The translations under genes were made by a program, and so were the position numbers. The notes under the pieces are model-generated. The model saw only the letters and a program-made list of their open reading frames with translations. It searched no databases and was not told where the DNA came from. From CAYFIW01 sp964500645 (GTDB lineage: Bacteria > Chloroflexota > Dehalococcoidia > Lucifugimonadales > UBA826): a DNA stretch of 14,617 bases. Position 1 is the stretch's first letter; each line of letters begins with the position of its first letter. Positions 7,479 through 14,594 of this stretch are shown here, one piece after another. The DNA lies in contig CAZCOH010000039.1 in NCBI GenBank assembly GCA_964500645.1, forward strand, positions 1 through 14,617, given 5' to 3'.

Positions 7479-8102
7479 CTAAAGCTTAGTGTTCAAAATG
7501 TCTAGAGGGGCCATGTATTCTTCTGGTATTAATCCGAATACATTTGCGGGTATATTAACCATTATTTTAACTAAGTACGGTGTTACCGATGACTGTGTGA
7601 GGGCATTTTCAAGAGAGTTTCGTGTGTTATCCACTTTGGCTACTATTCCATTAGTTGGTATAAATTTTGTGGCCGTTATTGTGGATGCACCTGGTATATC
7701 TGACACGATGTCAAAATCATATGTAAATCTGGTTAAAGCAGTAATAAATATGAATGAGACAATTATTCCTATTAGCAAACCCAGAATCATTCCGACCATT
7801 CTGTTCATGCCAAGAGTCACCACGTCCACTAATATTGTCCCAGGCTTTATTAGTTTTATAACTGATCTTGTGATCAGTATCGAAGCTCCGAAGACAAGTA
7901 TGTAGACTAGCACGGTGATTGTGGTATCAACCGATGAGGATGTCCCTAGAGTATCCCCAAGCAACTGTGAGAGCCTTCCGCTAATCACCCACCCTATTAA
8001 TAGGCCGGCACCATAAAGTGCGGCTCCTACCAATCCTGATTTTACTCCCCATACAATGCATAGAGCCATGATAACCAGTATTGCAATGTCTATCCAATTC
8101 AT
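7479..8102 (-). CDS. cvpA: CvpA family membrane protein
   Basis: This 207-residue integral membrane protein starts with MNWIDIAILVIMALCIVWG and GLVGAALYGAGLLIGW (23-38), the diagnostic first hairpin of the CvpA (colicin V production) family. Four hydrophobic segments lie at about 4-19, 23-42, 60-80 and 101-123. The third-to-fourth loop has GMNRMVGMILGLLIGII (98-114), matching the family's LNR…G…G pattern. The C-terminal region (about 125-207) is extracytoplasmic or peripheral in appearance and carries no known catalytic motif. In other bacteria CvpA is linked to envelope homeostasis and bile or peptide stress; its molecular activity is not settled. It is first in a pair with the HNH gene, with only a weak AGAAG ribosome site upstream. 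Confidence 0.85.
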   Translation of the reverse strand: MNWIDIAILVIMALCIVWGVKSGLVGAALYGAGLLIGWVISGRLSQLLGDTLGTSSSVDTTITVLVYILVFGASILITRSVIKLIKPGTILVDVVTLGMNRMVGMILGLLIGIIVSFIFITALTRFTYDFDIVSDIPGASTITATKFIPTNGIVAKVDNTRNSLENALTQSSVTPYLVKIMVNIPANVFGLIPEEYMAPLDILNTKL

Positions 8103-8173
8103 AAATACGCTTCTAGTTTGTTTGAAGATTTACGTTGTAAATTCGATTTTACGCATTCACATTATCGGTAGTC

Positions 8174-8206
8174 TAGCACACTAATTCAGTCTCGATACTC
8201 GTGCTA
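8174..8206. repeat. Small inverted repeat in the 8103-8240 intergenic region
   Basis: TAGCAC (8174-8179) and GTGCTA (8201-8206) can pair around a 21-base loop. This lies in the 138-base gap between the end of the SDR operon and the start of cvpA, both on the minus strand. No T-run follows the stem on the minus strand, so it is not a convincing intrinsic terminator for the operon. A second short palindrome, TTTAC-gtt-GTAAA, is at 8129-8141, 27 bases upstream of cvpA. Either could be an operator or chance. Confidence 0.25.
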
Positions 8207-8240
8207 TATCTGATTTTTTAACGTTGTGTAAACTGAGGAT

Positions 8241-9182
8241 CTAGTTTCTAGGTGCTTCCTGAGGCGCAGGATTTATTAAGCCATTACCTAAAGAAAACGG
8301 GATTTGCTGTTCGAGCTCATCTAATGTCCATCTGCCCTCTTTGTGGATGCTTTTGATCACTCTTCGCGGTGAATACAAAGATAATGCCCAACCGCTTGTG
8401 CCAATGACTTGACCTGTTATTCCATCTGCAGCTTCTGATGATAAGAATACAACTTTAGGGGCGTTGTTAGCAGGGTCTCCACTCTCTGGTGGTAGTACGG
8501 ATCTGTCAATTTGTGGAGCTAAACCGGCAGTCTCTCTTTGCTGAACTCTCAACTCTGTAGTGCTTTGAGGAACTGTGTCTGTCATTCTTGTAGACCCACC
8601 TGGATACACTGCGTTGACCATAATGTTGTATGGTTCCAATTCTTTTGATACTGCACGAGCGAATCCGACCATGCCTTCCTTAGCAGCAGCGTAGTTGGCT
8701 TGTCCTGAAGCACCTAATCCGGATCCTGACGAAAATAGGACTATACGCCCGTATTTTTGATTTATCATGTGCGGGACTACATTACGAACCATATTGAAGG
8801 CACCGTACAAGTGAACTTGTAACACAGCGTCCCATTCTGCCTCTGTCATATTGAATACCATTCTATCTCTAAGGATTCCCGCAGGATGGCAGAGGATATC
8901 AACTTTGCCAAAATTTTCTATGGCAGTGTTCACAATATTTGATGCTTGGTCATATTCAGCCACTGAATCATAGGAGGCTACTGCTTCGCCTCCCATGGCT
9001 TTTATTTCGGATACTACTTCGTCAGCTGGGGTGGCGGAGTCACCACTACCATCAACTGCACCCCCAAGGTCATTTACGACAACTTTTGCACCATCTTTTG
9101 CTAGCCATATTGCTACTTCTCTTCCTATTCCTCTTCCAGCACCCGTCACAATTGCTACTCTGTCCTTAACCCTGTTTCCCAT
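8241..9182 (-). CDS. SDR dehydrogenase, MFE-2-type (3R)-hydroxyacyl-CoA dehydrogenase-like (SDR1)
   Basis: This 313-residue short-chain dehydrogenase has cofactor motif TGAGRGIG (13-20) and NDLGGA (37-42). The latter, with EIKAMGGEAVASYDSV (59-74), is typical of the dehydrogenase domain of peroxisomal multifunctional enzyme 2, which oxidises (3R)-hydroxyacyl-CoA. The catalytic region is RIVLFSSGSGLGASGQANY (146-164) then AAAKEG, giving S151/S152, Y164 and K168. That spacing is the same as I recall for the human MFE-2 domain. VHLYGAF (123-129) also follows MFE-2, with His where classic SDRs have Asn. Oddly the NNAG structural motif reads CHPAG (98-102). A C-terminal extension (about 265-313) contains GRWTLDELEQQIP. 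The start is well set by GAGGTG just upstream. It is the last gene of the operon, 69 bases after SDR2, and is its paralogue. Substrate is inferred, not shown. Confidence 0.88.
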   Translation of the reverse strand: MGNRVKDRVAIVTGAGRGIGREVAIWLAKDGAKVVVNDLGGAVDGSGDSATPADEVVSEIKAMGGEAVASYDSVAEYDQASNIVNTAIENFGKVDILCHPAGILRDRMVFNMTEAEWDAVLQVHLYGAFNMVRNVVPHMINQKYGRIVLFSSGSGLGASGQANYAAAKEGMVGFARAVSKELEPYNIMVNAVYPGGSTRMTDTVPQSTTELRVQQRETAGLAPQIDRSVLPPESGDPANNAPKVVFLSSEAADGITGQVIGTSGWALSLYSPRRVIKSIHKEGRWTLDELEQQIPFSLGNGLINPAPQEAPRN

Positions 9183-9251
9183 TTGTCACCTCTCTATAAA
9201 TTAAGTGAAGCTACAGTGTTTTCTAACTGTACTAGTAATATTTTTCTTAAA

Positions 9252-10175
9252 TTAGAATCCTGTTCCTATCATTTTAGGGAACAAAACGTCCATTTCTTCC
9301 ATTGTGAAGTTTCCCCATTTGTTAACTACTTTTTCAATATCTGGATTGGAATATACATAAAGACTGCCTCCTCGGACACCTAATACATATCCGTTTATAT
9401 TTGGCGAGGCGTCGGTACATAGGTAAACAGCCAATGGAGCAACATTGTCAGGATGATCTGGGTAGCCATTTCCTGACCAATTTGAGATTTCAGGGGATGG
9501 TCCGATACCGGCCCTTTGATCCCTTGTGGGACTAGTACTTGGAACCACTCTTTTTTCTTCTACTGATCCTGGAAACATACGAGTTTCCGCGATTGGGGAA
9601 ATAGCATTTGCCGTCACCCCATATTTACCAAGATCTTTTGCTGTGGTTCGAGTAAGTCCAACTATGGCTTCCGAGGCAGCTGCATAGTTGGCGCGTCCAA
9701 CATCACCCAAACCTGCATCGGAAGTCAGGTTAACTATTCTGCCCCCGCGCTGTTGCCTGAACAGAATTCCTGCAAATTTAGTGGTTGTGAAAGCACTTTT
9801 GCTGTTGTTTCTTACAATTGAATCAAAGTCTTCGGGAGACATTTGATATATCATCCGGTCCTTGATGGATCCTGCAGCATTGACCAATATGTCGAGTTTC
9901 TTGTAAGAGTCAATTGCATTTTGAATTAAACTCTCTCCACCTTCCATGGTTGATGTGTCGTTATAGTTTGCCGTCGCTTCTCCACCGGAGGATTTTATCT
10001 CCTCTACCACTGAGTTTGCGGGCTCTTGGGATGACCCTGATCCGTCCACTTCGGATCCTTTGTCATTTACGATCACTGAGGCGCCTTCCTCCGCAAGAAG
10101 TTTGGCTATCCCTCTTCCGATTCCTCTTCCAGCCCCTGTTACTACTGCTACTTTTCCTTCTAATCTAGTTCCCAT
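9252..10175 (-). CDS. SDR-family protein with altered catalytic motif (YxxxS), SDR2
   Basis: This 307-residue paralogue of the next gene aligns with it almost without gaps in the N-terminal half: TGAGRGIG at 13-20, VNDKGSEVDGSGSS (36-49), DRMIYQMSPEDFD (106-118). The fold and cofactor site look intact, with NAAG at 99-102 and N124. The catalytic motif, however, reads RANYAAASEA (161-170): Y164 is present, but the Lys four residues on is Ser168, codon TCG at 9672-9674. Because TCG differs from AAA/AAG at all or nearly all positions, a single sequencing error cannot explain it. The C-terminal extension YVYSNPDIEKVVNKWGNFT matches that of SDR1. A GGAG ribosome site sets the start. It may be a catalytically weak or inactive partner subunit of SDR1, or use unusual chemistry. 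Confidence 0.85.
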   Translation of the reverse strand: MGTRLEGKVAVVTGAGRGIGRGIAKLLAEEGASVIVNDKGSEVDGSGSSQEPANSVVEEIKSSGGEATANYNDTSTMEGGESLIQNAIDSYKKLDILVNAAGSIKDRMIYQMSPEDFDSIVRNNSKSAFTTTKFAGILFRQQRGGRIVNLTSDAGLGDVGRANYAAASEAIVGLTRTTAKDLGKYGVTANAISPIAETRMFPGSVEEKRVVPSTSPTRDQRAGIGPSPEISNWSGNGYPDHPDNVAPLAVYLCTDASPNINGYVLGVRGGSLYVYSNPDIEKVVNKWGNFTMEEMDVLFPKMIGTGF

Positions 10176-10211
10176 GTTTCATTCTCCATAGTTAATGGCA
10201 CAAATCGATTA

Positions 10212-12893
10212 CTAAGAAATCTCGTCTCTGATCGAACCATAGATATCAGTCTCGATCAGCCTTGCATTAAGTCCAGTTAATCCGTTCAAAATTTTTGATT
10301 TATCTCCCACGATTATTACTTGAAGTTGAGTGTCATTCACATGTTTTGTCGCAGCTGATAATACCTCATTCAGTTCTAGAGAGTGTAATTTTTCAATACC
10401 CTGACTGAAATGATCCAAAGGTAATCCAAAATTTATTAAGCTGACCATTTGAGACATGATCTGCGAATTGGTTTCATATTGCGATGGTATACCTTTTATG
10501 AGTCCATCCTTTGCGATAACAAATTCCTTTTCACTAATTGGGTTCTCGTATTTAATTCCCTGAAACTCGTTAATTATTTCTTGTACCGATTCGGTTGTTA
10601 CTTCAGTTTGTACGCTGCCCCGAGCAAGCCAGGCTGACCGAGACTTCATCCAAATAATTGATGAGTAAAAGCCATAGCTGTAACCTCTTTCTTGACGAAG
10701 ATTCATATTGAGTCTGCTTGAATACTCACCACCCAATACATAATTCAAAAAAGCTACGGAGTAATAGTCTTCATGGGTTCTTGGAATTGTCAGGTGTCCT
10801 GCTCTGATTACTGACTGAGCAGCTCCGGGCCTGTCTATCAGATAAATAGATGGCCTATTATGGTCTTCATATGACTGAAAGTTTGATGTATCTAGACCCT
10901 CGCCGGATTTGGAGATCACATCTCCAAATCGAGGTTCTATTATTTTTACGGCGTCCTCCATTGTCGTGCTGCCGACAATGAGAATGGTAGATCCTCTAGA
11001 AGATATATGGCTCTTAAAATGGGTTTCCAAATCTTTTCTTTTGATAGATTTTATAGTTTCCAACGTTCCATTAGCAGGGTGTCCATATTCAAAGTCGTGG
11101 GCATACAGGATTGCCCTAGAGGCAATGTTTGCTACTAAGTCCGCGTTATCGCTTAAAGTTCCCAGGTCGGCATTTTTTTCTCTTAGGACTCTTTGGTATT
11201 CCTTTTCAGGAAAGATTGGATTTTGTGAAATATCTGCGATGATATCGACAGTTTTTTCAAAATGCTGAGATAAACCACTTACTGACAGAAGAGAATATTC
11301 TCTAGCAGATTCTCTCGACATGTGAGACCCGAGAAACTCTATCTCCTCTGATATTTCTGAGGAGGTTCTCGATTTCGTTCCTTCTTGTAACATGTCCATA
11401 GAAAACTTTGAAAGGCCGGATTTATCTACAGGGTCTTTGTTAACGCCATTGGGGATCACGTACGTTAACGATGTTACAGGTAGATTTGGCTTATTGATCA
11501 ATAGAATCTCTAAACCACTACCGGTTTCATATCTTTCTGGAATGGGGGGAGTGAAATTAATGTTGCCTGTACTGGATGGCATCTGGGTCCTATCCACACC
11601 AGTTGTAAAATACTTCTTTTCTTCCGTGGGTGTTACTATAAGTTTTACGTGGTTATTTCCAAGTAATTGTGCAGCTTCGTAGATGTCATTAGACGTTATG
11701 GCTTTATATCGGTCTATATCGGTTGTAATAACCGAGGGGTCCCCAGCCATAACATTGTAATAATTTAGTTGGTCTGCTCTTCCCCCGAATCCTCCGATTT
11801 TTTCCATCTGCATTACGTAATAACTTTCGATTCTATTTTTGGCTCGCATAACTTCAGCCTCTGACGGGGCTTTAACACGAAGTTCTTCTAACTCAGCTCT
11901 GATTTCCTTTTCAAGTTCATTTATATCTCCCTCAGGAGTTACTGTGGCTGTGAGATGAAATTCTCCGGAAATCTCTTGTCCATGATGAAATGCCCTGACG
12001 TCATGCGCTTTTTGAGATTCATATACCAGATTTTTGTTGAGGCGTGAGCTTCTTCCGTCTGTCAAAATTATGGAAAGAATGTCAAGCGCTGCCTGAAGTT
12101 TAGAGAAGTCAGGTACAGTTGGCCAAGCAAGGTAGAGTCTTGGTAGTTGAACGTTATCTTGTAATTCTATATATGTTTGTCCCATTATGCTTGAATCAAT
12201 TTTCTTAAAGCGGTCAATTTTTGGGCCAGGTTTCAAACCACCGAAATATTTATTCACATTCTCAAATACTTCGTTTTGGTCCACGTCTCCTGCAACGCAT
12301 ATACTCGCGTTGGATGGGTGGTAGTAGTTTCTGAAGAAACCTTTCACATCTTCTAATGTAGCGGCATTGAGGTCTTCCTGAGATCCTATGGTAGGCCAAT
12401 TATATGGGTGAGGATGAGGGAATAATGCTTCCTGAATTTTAAGATGGGCGGTTCCATAGGGACGGTTTTCATAGCTTTGTCGGCGCTCATTTTTCACCAC
12501 CTCTCTTTGTAGATCAAATCGTTCTTGGTCAAGAGCATCCAGTAAGAATCCCATTCGGTCAGATTCAAGCCATAGTGCTAATTCAAGGTAGTTTGAGGGA
12601 ACGTCTTCCCAATAGTTTGTACGATCGTTTGTTGTAGACCCGTTGATGTTGGCGCCGATTTTTTGCAGTGGTTCAAAATAATCTTTGTTGTGATTTTTCG
12701 AACCTTCGAACATGACATGTTCAAAGAGATGCGCAAATCCTGTTCTCCCCGGGACTTCGTTCTTTGATCCCACGTGATACCAGACATTTACCGCAGCTAC
12801 CGGCATACTTTTGTCTACATGGACTATTACTTCTAGCCCATTGGGGAGGGTTTTTTTTTCGAATGGGATAATTGCCATCTGTGTTTCGATCAC
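10212..12893 (-). CDS. M16 (insulinase/pitrilysin-like) zinc peptidase, fused active and inactive units
   Basis: This 893-residue peptidase is built of two M16 units. Unit 1 (about 10-430) carries the inverted zinc motif HLFEH (55-59) and the third ligand E136 in VVKNERR, exactly 76 residues after H59 as the family requires. Unit 2 (about 450-885) has LSKFSMDMLQEG (494-505) at the equivalent place, so it has no zinc site. It keeps the Arg/Tyr substrate motif LRQERGYSYGF (732-742). One active plus one inactive half is the normal clam-shell arrangement. There is no signal peptide, so it is probably cytoplasmic; it should cut peptides small enough to enter the chamber. The start chosen is GTG at 12893, overlapping the upstream TGA by four bases (GTGA); ATG at 12878 is an alternative. 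The overlap places it firmly inside the hotdog–SDR operon. Confidence 0.94.
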   Translation of the reverse strand: MIETQMAIIPFEKKTLPNGLEVIVHVDKSMPVAAVNVWYHVGSKNEVPGRTGFAHLFEHVMFEGSKNHNKDYFEPLQKIGANINGSTTNDRTNYWEDVPSNYLELALWLESDRMGFLLDALDQERFDLQREVVKNERRQSYENRPYGTAHLKIQEALFPHPHPYNWPTIGSQEDLNAATLEDVKGFFRNYYHPSNASICVAGDVDQNEVFENVNKYFGGLKPGPKIDRFKKIDSSIMGQTYIELQDNVQLPRLYLAWPTVPDFSKLQAALDILSIILTDGRSSRLNKNLVYESQKAHDVRAFHHGQEISGEFHLTATVTPEGDINELEKEIRAELEELRVKAPSEAEVMRAKNRIESYYVMQMEKIGGFGGRADQLNYYNVMAGDPSVITTDIDRYKAITSNDIYEAAQLLGNNHVKLIVTPTEEKKYFTTGVDRTQMPSSTGNINFTPPIPERYETGSGLEILLINKPNLPVTSLTYVIPNGVNKDPVDKSGLSKFSMDMLQEGTKSRTSSEISEEIEFLGSHMSRESAREYSLLSVSGLSQHFEKTVDIIADISQNPIFPEKEYQRVLREKNADLGTLSDNADLVANIASRAILYAHDFEYGHPANGTLETIKSIKRKDLETHFKSHISSRGSTILIVGSTTMEDAVKIIEPRFGDVISKSGEGLDTSNFQSYEDHNRPSIYLIDRPGAAQSVIRAGHLTIPRTHEDYYSVAFLNYVLGGEYSSRLNMNLRQERGYSYGFYSSIIWMKSRSAWLARGSVQTEVTTESVQEIINEFQGIKYENPISEKEFVIAKDGLIKGIPSQYETNSQIMSQMVSLINFGLPLDHFSQGIEKLHSLELNEVLSAATKHVNDTQLQVIIVGDKSKILNGLTGLNARLIETDIYGSIRDEIS

Positions 12894-13327
12894 GACTTTC
12901 TTGGTAGAGCAAACTCGGCGTGCCCTATGACCAATTTAACACCTTCCGAATTTTCCATAACTATGTCGCATTCTAAATCTGTAGTTTCGCCAGACTCATC
13001 CTTGTCGGTGATAATTCCGCTTAGTAACAAGGGTTGGTTGTGAGGCACCATTTGCCTGAAAACTACATCGATTTTTTTCATGCAAACGCTTGGTGACCAA
13101 CCGGTTAGGATTTGTGACATCAAAGCAATATTCATAGCACCGGGAACTATTGCACCTGGCAACCCTTCTTCCTTGGCCGACTCTTCCGAGGTAAATCGGG
13201 ATGGGGTAGGGTCCGGGCTTCTAAGAGATACAAATTCGACTACCTGTTCATCATTTACTATTTTGGTAACAGGGCCGATATCATCGCCTAGTTCAACATC
13301 TTCAAAATATAGGTGTTCTGAGCTCAT
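12890..13327 (-). CDS. MaoC-like hotdog protein with degenerate hydratase motif
   Basis: This 145-residue single hotdog domain has the MaoC/R-hydratase layout: an N-terminal FEDVELGDDIGPV (8-20), the hydratase-motif region at 37-53, a central helix GAMNIALMSQILTGW (63-77), and a C-terminal strand set ending HAEFALPRKS. In active R-hydratases and HadB-type dehydratases the motif is G-D-x-N-P-[LIV]-H. Here it reads SPDPTPSRFTSEESAKEEG (37-55): D39 and P42 align, but Asn is Thr and the catalytic His is Arg44. The later HG of HadB-like proteins (IAHGM) reads VPGAM. Dehydratase activity is therefore doubtful. ATGA overlap with the upstream hotdog gene and GTGA overlap with the downstream peptidase indicate tight coupling. 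The natural partner is the upstream FAS1-like hotdog, as HadA–HadB or HadB–HadC pairs form heterodimers. Confidence 0.8.
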   Translation of the reverse strand: MSSEHLYFEDVELGDDIGPVTKIVNDEQVVEFVSLRSPDPTPSRFTSEESAKEEGLPGAIVPGAMNIALMSQILTGWSPSVCMKKIDVVFRQMVPHNQPLLLSGIITDKDESGETTDLECDIVMENSEGVKLVIGHAEFALPRKS

Positions 13328-13776
13328 TTACTTCGATTTCTCCTAACGAATGATTCATTTACTAAGGCTACAATCTCACCGTTTTGATTTGTGAAAGTGG
13401 TTTGCCAGACGGCGAAAACCATTTTTCCGGATCGTCCAGTTTTTGCATAAACGTTGTCTAGTCTCGTTGAAGCTTCAAGAGTGTCTCCGGGCTTTATGTA
13501 TGCCTTGGCTTCAATTGACTGACCTGCAAAAAAGCTAAGGTCTCCAAATTCAAGTTTTATATCGGGTCTGCTCACACCGTTGACAAATATGTTGCATATT
13601 GTGGGAGGGGCAACCACTTCGGCTGAACTGTCTTTTGTCCCAAGGTATATTTCGTCAGTTTCACCTGTGGAACGAGCGAAACCTGTGATGATTTCCTTGG
13701 TTACCGTAAATGTTCCAACAGGGTGTTCTACACCGAGCAGGCTTCTGTCATATACGATTCCTTCATCAGTTGTCAT
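13324..13776 (-). CDS. FAS1-like hotdog domain protein (MaoC dehydratase N-terminal type)
   Basis: This 150-residue hotdog protein is of the FAS1-like dehydratase (MaoC_dehydrat_N) type. Its features are FARSTGETDEIYLG (33-46), the APPTI turn (56-60), and FGDLSFFAGQSIEAKAYIKP (77-96) followed by GDTLEASTRLDNVYAKTGRS, then a C-terminal strand with ESFVRRNRS. In HadAB-type enzymes this subunit binds the acyl chain but lacks the catalytic Asp/His, which the partner provides; here too the His position is Tyr44. The ribosome site AGGGAG overlaps the stop of the PHP gene, 12 bases upstream. The stop overlaps the ATG of the next hotdog gene (ATGA). Probably a heterodimer with the next gene product, acting on a 3-hydroxyacyl or enoyl thioester. 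The actual substrate cannot be read from sequence. Confidence 0.85.
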   Translation of the reverse strand: MTTDEGIVYDRSLLGVEHPVGTFTVTKEIITGFARSTGETDEIYLGTKDSSAEVVAPPTICNIFVNGVSRPDIKLEFGDLSFFAGQSIEAKAYIKPGDTLEASTRLDNVYAKTGRSGKMVFAVWQTTFTNQNGEIVALVNESFVRRNRSK

Positions 13777-13788
13777 GCAAGACTCCCT

Positions 13789-14439
13789 TTAATGTGTAGT
13801 TTCTTCTAATCTCACAGGGGCGAAGTCACCCTCTTGCAGGGCCAATACAAGATCTACTTCATTTGTTATAACGCTTTTGAACTCGGTCATACAAGTTCCT
13901 ATGGCACTTACTATATGTGCGTCGCTACCTCCGGTAGTTTGGTATCCCATCTGGTCCACCAATTTTGCTGCTCGCTCACCTTCGCCCGGTCGGTTTGATC
14001 CGTTTAATCCTTCCACTACTTTAACAGTGTCAAACCCTTTTTTTCCATTGGAAAGATATTCAGAAAACCCTATTCCTGCGCGACCAGGATGTGCCGGGAT
14101 AGCAATAGCTCCAATGTTTCTTGCCACTTCTACGAGTTCAACAGCATCCATGCTCACATTTCCGAAATCTATCTCATTTGTTAACTCTTCTGTGACCCCG
14201 TAGACAAGAAAATGGCCTGTGTCCGTGTCCAATTCAGCTCCCTTTAGAATCAGCAACCCATTTTCAGAGCCCAATTTTGTGTAGTCTACTTGGTGGTTGA
14301 ATTGGCGGTGCTCTGTGAGGACGAACCCGTCAATTTGGTATCCCTTTTTACGAAGCACACCTGCCCATCGCACAAACTGTTCTACAGTTGCGCGGGAGTC
14401 ATCTGAGGCTACTGAATGAGTGTGAAGATCCAAAAACAT
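13789..14439 (-). CDS. PHP-domain metal-dependent phosphoesterase
   Basis: This 216-residue PHP-fold protein has LDLHTHSVASDDS (3-15; H6, H8, D14), LTEH (41-44), GAELDT (67-72; E69), AHPGR (116-120; H117) and GGSDAH (170-175; D173, H175). This is the full set of expected metal ligands for a di- or trinuclear site. Stand-alone PHP proteins hydrolyse phosphoesters (for example 3',5'-nucleoside bisphosphates, histidinol phosphate); which one this acts on is not evident. The first residues MFLDLHTHS put the metal motif at the very N-terminus, so the start cannot be later, and no ribosome site precedes it. It is the first gene of the minus-strand operon. A functional link to the hotdog and SDR genes is not obvious. 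Confidence 0.9.
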   Translation of the reverse strand: MFLDLHTHSVASDDSRATVEQFVRWAGVLRKKGYQIDGFVLTEHRQFNHQVDYTKLGSENGLLILKGAELDTDTGHFLVYGVTEELTNEIDFGNVSMDAVELVEVARNIGAIAIPAHPGRAGIGFSEYLSNGKKGFDTVKVVEGLNGSNRPGEGERAAKLVDQMGYQTTGGSDAHIVSAIGTCMTEFKSVITNEVDLVLALQEGDFAPVRLEETTH

Positions 14440-14449
14440 ACAAAAAAGA

Positions 14450-14478
14450 ATACTAGTTTAGGTCAATAGTTCAGTCAA
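14450..14478 (-). promoter_or_regulatory. Candidate promoter of the PHP–hotdog–M16–SDR operon, leaderless-type
   Basis: The minus strand has TTGACT (14473-14478), a 17-base spacer and TAGTAT (14450-14455): 5/6 at -35, 4/6 at -10. Transcription would begin at about 14443, only some four bases before the PHP ATG at 14439. That gene has no Shine-Dalgarno sequence. The two facts together suggest a leaderless transcript. Confidence 0.45.
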
Positions 14479-14594
14479 GAAGCAACAATTTGAGCGGCTT
14501 GAAGAGTATGGCATGGTATGCCTTGCAATCTGGTGGTAGTCTATTTTTACAGGATTTAAAATAAGCCCTCTATATTGAACGTCAGGAGATAGAC

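Noticed and set aside
8174..8206. Intrinsic terminator for the SDR operon
   Set aside because: The stem is only six bases, the loop is 21 and no T-run follows on the transcribed (minus) strand; kept only as an inverted repeat.
8939..9169. Leu/His-rich plus-strand ORFs opposite the SDR starts (also 9914-10168)
   Set aside because: The low-complexity Leu/Pro/Arg composition comes from reading the Gly/Ala/Val-rich SDR cofactor region backwards, and it recurs at the same place in both paralogues.
10212..12893. M16 peptidase as a RiPP (peptide natural product) maturation protease
   Set aside because: M16 pairs occur in some peptide-modification clusters, but I see no precursor peptide ORF, radical SAM or cyclodehydratase gene in this window.
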